Source of the DNA: Tetracentron sinense
Lineage: Eukaryota > Streptophyta > Magnoliopsida > Trochodendrales > Trochodendraceae
Length of the DNA: 64,000 nucleotides
Direction of reading: 5' to 3'
Assembly (NCBI GenBank): GCA_015143295.1
Contig: CM026566.1
Location: forward strand, 4,947,072 to 5,011,071
Part shown: in pieces, positions 58,801 to 64,000 of the stretch
Position numbering within the stretch: position 1 is the first letter of the stretch
How the letters are laid out: each line of letters begins with the position of its first letter
The notes under the pieces: generated by a model
Database searches by the model: none
What the model was told of the DNA's origin: nothing
What the model saw: only the letters and a program-made list of their open reading frames with translations
Program-made: the position numbers and the translations under genes

Positions 58801-60333
58801 TATCATGTATTATCAAATGGATGGATTTCTATTTTTTGGGAGAAAGGCGCTATTTTCCCTATTTAGCCGAGCAAAGAGGCGTGAAATGTTCCACTTCTCA
58901 ATCACTGAGATTTCTTCAAAGATTTGGAATCTGAACAACCATTTCTGCTACAATTTCAGAGAAAACAAAACTCCTCTTTATGATCCACCATCTTCTTGAG
59001 ATATGCATAAACTTGACACAAGGGTTCATCTGCACATTATAAATCCTCTCAAAATCTGTCACCTGTGCGGCTGTGCCCACCATAGAGCAAAAAATCTTTG
59101 TCAAAATCTTAAGAATAGATTTCCACTCACCGGCTCCATAGCCCGATTGAACCTCATTACTGTTACAACCAAGGGTTGCATGTTCTGACAAACAGAATAA
59201 TACAACTATTATCTTAATCTTTGTATGTTTAATTTGCATTGATGCGTATAGAGTTGATTCTCATACATGTTCTAATCATGGTTATGTTATATCTCATGTG
59301 AAGATGCATTCATGTGTCAATGTTCTTCTCCATATTTGTAACTCATTGCAAGTGCATGTATGTACTCATGCAGGCAGGCATGTCTATGAGAAAGTTCACA
59401 TCAGATTAGACATGCTGCTGCCTTGTGGAATAACAATTTTATATGATTGTTTTTTGCAGCTTTTACTTGCCGTTGGCACTAAGCTGGAGCATGTAATTTC
59501 CCAATTGGCCCACGAGGTTGCTGAGAAACATGTAGCCATAGAAGGGGACTTGGTAGTTCAACCTTCAGATGATCACTTCTGGTTCCGTCGCCCCCAGATT
59601 ATCCTCTTATTGATTCATATCATCCTCTTCCAAAATTCTTTTGAGATAGCATTTTTCTTCTGGATATGGGTAAGCAAATATTTAAAAGTTCCAATAACAT
59701 CTGTGGTTATTCAATTCCGTAGGAACTTTAGATGGGCCAAATCTGATATGTGTTACAATCAATTGTAGGTTCAATATGGCTTCGATTCCTGCATCATGGG
59801 ACAAGTCCGTTTTATTGTCCCAAGACTTGTTATAGGGTATAACTGTCTCTTCAATTACTTCCATCGGATTTCTGTCTATTTAAGTTGGTCAGATGAATGA
59901 TATCTTATATGTTCTCCTGCAATGTCATTTTCCATTTTCTTAGGGTGTTCATTCAGGTTCTCTGCAGTTACAGCACCCTGCCACTTTATGCTATTGTCAC
60001 ACAGGTGAGTTACTGTTTCGCCTGCAGTTTAGCTTGTTTTCAGTACGGGTTTGAGACTGACAACAATTGTATTTTTCTCTGGTAATGAAGATGGGAACTT
60101 CTTTCAAAAAGGCGATATTTGAAGAGCATGTACAGGAGGGCCTAGTTGGTTGGGCTCAGAAGGTGAGGAAGAAGGGATTAAGAGCGGCTGCTAAGGGATC
60201 TAGCGAAGTTGGTTCCAAAGATGGTTCTACTGTTGGAATTCAGTTGGGGAAAATAGGGAAGAAGAATTCTGCAACGGAAGAGGGAAATACTGGGGGAATT
60301 GAGCCAGCGACGAACCCAGATGGTCCCAAATGA
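49801..60333 (+). CDS. MLO1: MLO-like seven-transmembrane protein, MLO1 type (14 exons, 508 aa)
   Basis: Exons: 49801-49926, 50033-50090, 50193-50425, 55670-55786, 56053-56113, 56265-56359, 57118-57192, 57295-57383, 57517-57566, 58230-58270, 59460-59669, 59769-59836, 59944-60004 and 60091-60333. They join in frame to 508 residues, a usual MLO length. Membrane segments lie near residues 15-36, 62-80, 150-175, 285-301, 303-322, 361-385 and 400-424. The first loop has conserved cysteines (as in LPCKK and GYCTDK). The second cytosolic loop contains THVHQHAFI and the MTHCRGNP motif. The C-tail has the calmodulin-binding helix (about 438-458, Trp449) and is short. MLO proteins sit in the plasma membrane and secretory system and bind calmodulin; some act as calcium channels. 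Sequence style resembles Arabidopsis MLO1 rather than the powdery-mildew susceptibility clade. Intron 1 uses a GC donor; the other introns are GT-AG. Confidence 0.93.
51068..52137 (-). pseudogene. Copia retrotransposon gag-protease fragment in MLO intron 3
   Basis: On the - strand a UBN2-type gag piece reads LLPDSYEHLVTQLLYGKDTL (51656-51393 frame). It is followed in another frame by a Copia protease and linker piece (HICSNMDLFDTFQ, GTVKIRMFDGVVQTL; about 51290-51068). A degenerate primer site (TAGTATCAAAGCACC on the - strand, near 52122-52136) precedes an LTR-like sequence starting TGTTGGGAGC at 52138. Integrase and RT are absent and frames are broken. It opposes MLO transcription. Confidence 0.78.
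52138..52510 (-). repeat. Probable LTR of the intronic Copia fragment
   Basis: It starts TGTTGGGAGCAAAAGC directly beside the degenerate primer site. The far end is not certain; a CA near 52502-52527 is plausible. No second LTR copy was found left of 51068. Confidence 0.5.
53357..53470 (+). repeat. 57-bp tandem duplication in intron 3
   Basis: ATAAATGGTTTCCCATATTA and the rest of the unit occur at 53357 and 53414 and are essentially identical. Confidence 0.92.
53498..53803. mobile_element. Mutator-like foldback MITE in MLO intron 3, with 9-bp duplication
   Basis: It begins GGAATGAAATCCT and ends GGGATTTCATTCC. The 9 bases before (TTTCTTAAA) and after (TTTCATAAA) differ at one position. A 9-bp duplication is typical of Mutator-like elements, which gives the family its likely class. 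Confidence 0.82.
54967..55021 (-). repeat. ACTAGT/GCACG-type motif beside a (TA)n run
   Basis: The - strand reads TACTAGTAATAGACCCTTGC then GATGCATGG, next to (TA)n at 54999-55021. The same pattern occurs at 11517-11548 and 63967-63998. Confidence 0.6.
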
Positions 60334-60590
60334 ACAGCGTTATAAGCTCTTTGAACATATTAGCCTGAGTGAGCACCTTTTCCTAATAGTACTTTCCAGT
60401 TATGCAAAACTATGTAAAGCAATGTATTTATGGGATTGTTCAGAGAAGTTTTTTTTTATCGCAGTAACGCCTGAAGATTCTGTTGGCGCAAATGGTTACC
60501 GTTCTATAAATTGTGGTTTATATGTCAATTACAAGATGCCCACAAAGAGAATGTGATGCTAAAAAGTTATTATGTCATTTAATTAAGTCA
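60334..60590 (+). other. Likely 3' UTR of the MLO gene
   Basis: It follows the TGA at 60331-60333 directly. No canonical AATAAA is visible; AATGTATTTATGG near 60421 is AT-rich. The end of the transcript cannot be set from sequence. Confidence 0.5.
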
Positions 60591-63590
60591 ACTTAAGGGG
60601 GCTTCTTGAGTGGAATTTTCACCCCCTTCACCTCTGCAGTATCTCCTGATAGATACTTGTAGAGAAGTACCATTTCTTAAACAGAGTACTTCAGCTCTCA
60701 GTTTCTGCGGTGATACCAAATGCAATCATGTAATGATACGACAGACCAGGTTCAAAAACACTCTTTTAATCCACTAATTTCAAATTCAAATCCCCCGTGC
60801 TTAAAACAGAGATTACAATTGAATCTGCATACATTTTTTTTCATTTTCTTCCACCAAACAAATGGTCTATCTTGTCTATTTTAATTTTAATTTTTTTTTA
60901 AGAGATATTGCTAATCATCAAATATTATAGGGGTTTTTGCGTAAATATCTCCAAGGTTTTTCACCTTGTAGATGGCCTTTGTTAATCAACTTTACTTTTT
61001 TGGCTCTACACACATGGTCATTTTTAAGGATTTTTTTTTTTTTGGATAAAAATATACCCCACAAAGATTAAGAGGATTTGAATTCCTCATTCAATTGCCT
61101 TCTAACTTACCACTCTGATGACCCTCTTTGATTTTTGGAGAGCTCCAATGCCTCTTCTTGATTTTTGACGATCTTGACCCAATTTGGTTTGAAGTTAAGC
61201 ACATACTAAGGCTTGGGGCGACCTCCAACAATCTTTTTTTTTCCTGCGACCTTCAACAAGCTAACATGTATCTCTCTATTGAATCCAAAGATTTGGATTG
61301 TTAAAATGGATCTTTAGATCTTCGTTTGCAATTGTAAATCTGCCTAGTAGGATTAACGGATTGTCATTAACTCATAATCAGCAACTTCCTCCTTTAATAT
61401 CTCTAGGTTGTTTTGCAAGCTTGAAACAGTTTAGCTACAAAATTTGCACCACTTCAGGTTTCTGAAAGAGTGAATCAAAGAGAAAGATGAAGAAAATATG
61501 AAAGTAATCGAAGGGAGAGAAGAGGGACAGTGAAGAACATTGAGCTTTTCTTCTCAAGAACATAAAGTATTTTTAATGGAAACTTCTTTCTCCAATTTTT
61601 TCTACTCCAAAAATATCAGTCCAAATCTCACTTCCTAGAAATCTCATCCAAAATTCTCTCTTAATCCTACAGATCTTCCCCTATTTATAGATAAAAATAT
61701 ATCAAAATATTCTTTGATGTGACAGTTAACCAATTCTGGCACATGCCAACTGTTTTATGTTAAAATGAGCCTTTCTGTTAAAATGTAGACAGAATCTGTT
61801 AAGTGGAGTCTATCTGTTAACAAATAGATGTATTCTGTTAAAAGTAACTGACATCCGTTAAAGGGAGCCTATCTGTTAAGTACCACGTGTTTTATTAAGA
61901 AATAGTTGCTAGCTCATCAAACTACCGTAACTATCTTTCAGTTACAATTTAATCATTTGAACTGTTATGATCTAAACAGCTTCCAGATATATTCTTCAAA
62001 GGTTAAAGGAGTAAACTACTTTGAAAAGAGTTTATCTACTTTAACAAATTCCCTCTTAACCCTCTAAACCACATCTCATAATCCTTCCTTAGATACATAT
62101 ATAAATAAATCATCGTACACCAAAGGCGAGTCATAAACCTTTGGAATACCTTATCTAAAGAAATCATAAGTGCTGGACGAAGACACAATTCTCAGGGTGG
62201 ATGTGATACCCACCGTTAGACCTCAATTATCTAATACAAGAGAATGAGATTATGAAGACCGCATTTTTCTCTAATAGCCCAGAGGAAAATGAGGCAAGAT
62301 ACATTCCAAAATTCACTCCTGACTGTCAGCCCAGGAAGTAATCAATACTTTGCTGAAATAGGAGATGAGGGGAATACACATGCTCATTCCCACGAGGAAT
62401 GTAATCAGTACCTTTACCCCCTGACAATGCAATAGGGTACATGGTGATCTGATTCTACCGATTCCCCATGAAGACGAGACTGAACTAGTAACCGCCTTTT
62501 TCATCTCAACGGAGTATGACTCATTCGAGTTTCCAATCAGCATAAGCTTGCAACACCATTGATTCAAGACTTGTCTTGAAGAATAAGATATCATAATGGC
62601 GTTAAAAAACATTCAATAATCCGATTGTATTGAAGTCTTACCAATGACGAATTTAGTCCTGATGGAGTATATCGCCTTTGACCTTTCTATCTGAATCTGA
62701 AAGCCTATCATATCAGTTTATCAAAATTTGCTCATTTGATCATATCTGTGAAATACTCGAACTACTTCAGGCCACGAAGGCGTAGTGAGTTGATCAACAT
62801 GCTTGGAGTTCAGATCTTATTCTCGAACATGATATACTTCAAGGTATCTGAAAACTTATCATACTCAAAGCTTATTTTAAGGTAATAAAACATTTTAAAT
62901 CATCATAATCTTTTATCCACGTAGGTTTTGACTAGTTCAGAATCTAGTCTAACTAGGAAATGTTTTCCATGTGTCAATCGTATCATTTTCCATCATCAAC
63001 ACTGTCCTATTCTTCTTCTCCTTTAAATCTGCACATGTTTTTCATAAATTTTAAATAATTAAGCTAAATTGCATCTCTTTCAATTGTTTTCCTTTATAAT
63101 TTCTATTTCATTGTTTATTTAGATTGAAAATTAGGGTTTCTCTATATAGATTGAAAGACAGGGTTCTTGACTTTAATACACAAGTAAATAGCAATGGACC
63201 ACTTATTATTGACGGCCAATTGCTACTTTGCAATCTATTTGATCATAGGCAAAAATAGCAATTGGCCATCGAAAATTAGCTATCAATCATTAAAAATAAG
63301 TTATATAGACAACATGTTCTCTTACAAATACGAATAAATAGCGATCGATTGCTTAATATCAGATATGGATTCTACTAAAAAATTGCAAGTCAATTAAAGA
63401 CCTAACTCAGTCTGACTCGGCTCAAACATAGGGAAATAGGTATAAATTCTAATGCCCTCAAGGCCCGAGCTTTCTACCAACTTTACCTCACTTTACCTCT
63501 TATAAGGAGAGGGAATATTTTTTCCAAAAACCAATTTGGGACTAAAAGAGAGGAGCAATAGTTCACTCCTCGGTTGAGGATCAAACTATT
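60591..63590. other. Downstream region without a recognised gene
   Basis: Frames up to 99 codons (62313-62612, - strand) have no family signature. At 61774-61880 six copies of (T)CTGTTAA or CCGTTAA are spaced about 20 bases apart. The rest is AT-rich. Confidence 0.55.
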
Positions 63591-63599
63591 GCTCCTCGC

Positions 63600-63800
63600 G
63601 CCCACAAAGCCCCTTTAACTACCCTTGAAATCTAATTAAAAAATTTTAACCCATGTGATTAAACTTTTTTTAATATATTTTTTTAAAACTAAGGGGTAGA
63701 TGCTTTAACCCTAAGGGTTAGTGAATCTTAACCAGAGTTAAAAGGAAAATGTGACAAAAAAAGAGAGGCCCAAGACGCCTCCCTTTGCTCTACCAATGAG
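63600..63800. mobile_element. Mutator-like MITE relic
   Basis: Arms GGGTTAGTGAATCTTAACCA and CCCTTTAACTACCC resemble the foldback family, but the outer ends are lost. A further copy of the ACTAGT...GCACGCGCGATGCACG motif is at 63967-63998. Confidence 0.55.
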
Positions 63801-64000
63801 GAGATGATTATTTCCCAAAAGAAATACCAAAGACATACACCAAAGCATTTATTTGTTTTAATCACTTAAACCCCCAAAACCAAACACTTCCCTACTTTAT
63901 TTAAAATAAACAAATTTAGCAGATATAATAAAATAGGTGAAATACTTGATTCACTTTATAAACAAACTAGTGGAAGGCACGCGCGATGCACGTGAGTGTA

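Noticed and set aside
58916..59239. 107-codon frame on the - strand in MLO intron 10
   Set aside because: No recognised domain and located inside a well-defined intron; may be a decayed insertion but cannot be supported.

Overview
This is a stretch of nuclear DNA from a flowering plant. The evidence is plant-type LTR retrotransposons primed by initiator-tRNA-Met, a CACTA transposon, many AT-rich MITEs, and one multi-exon gene for an MLO seven-transmembrane protein. I cannot name the species. The window is repeat-rich and gene-poor: about 49 kb of nested transposable elements lie upstream of the single gene that looks functional.

Layout. (1) 1-9880 is a Ty3/gypsy element of the chromodomain-bearing Tekay/Del type on the + strand. 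It has a 5' LTR cut by the window edge, a gag, a pol with an internal deletion and two stop codons, and a complete 3' LTR. It sits inside an older LTR of its own family, whose remainder is 9881-10696. (2) 10844-28559 is a 17.7 kb CACTA (En/Spm-type) transposon with matching ends, subterminal repeats and a TTG target duplication. It carries fragments of two host genes (ribosomal protein eL36 and a PH-domain protein), a 178-bp tandem repeat, and a 331-bp-arm hairpin. A gag-only LTR element (14945-21754, - strand, TCTTC duplication) is inserted in the tandem repeat. (3) 28563-35901 holds a truncated LTR on the - strand and two solo LTRs, one inside the other (30904-35901 enclosing 31997-34046). 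(4) 35902-49560 holds diverged satellite, a possible second CACTA end, a LINE relic, and Harbinger-like, hAT-like and Mutator-like MITEs, often nested. (5) 49801-60333 is an MLO1-like gene of 14 exons encoding 508 residues. Its third intron is expanded by a Copia fragment and a MITE. (6) 60334-64000 is downstream DNA in which I recognise no gene.

How the parts relate. Only the MLO gene has an intact reading frame after splicing. The retroelements show a datable order of nesting: an old - strand LTR, then the CACTA inside it, then the gag-only element inside the CACTA satellite. The Tekay element is young, because its LTRs are nearly identical outside a variable tandem array. I see no transposase in the CACTA and no complete polymerase gene in any LTR element, so these copies probably depended on enzymes made elsewhere in the genome.
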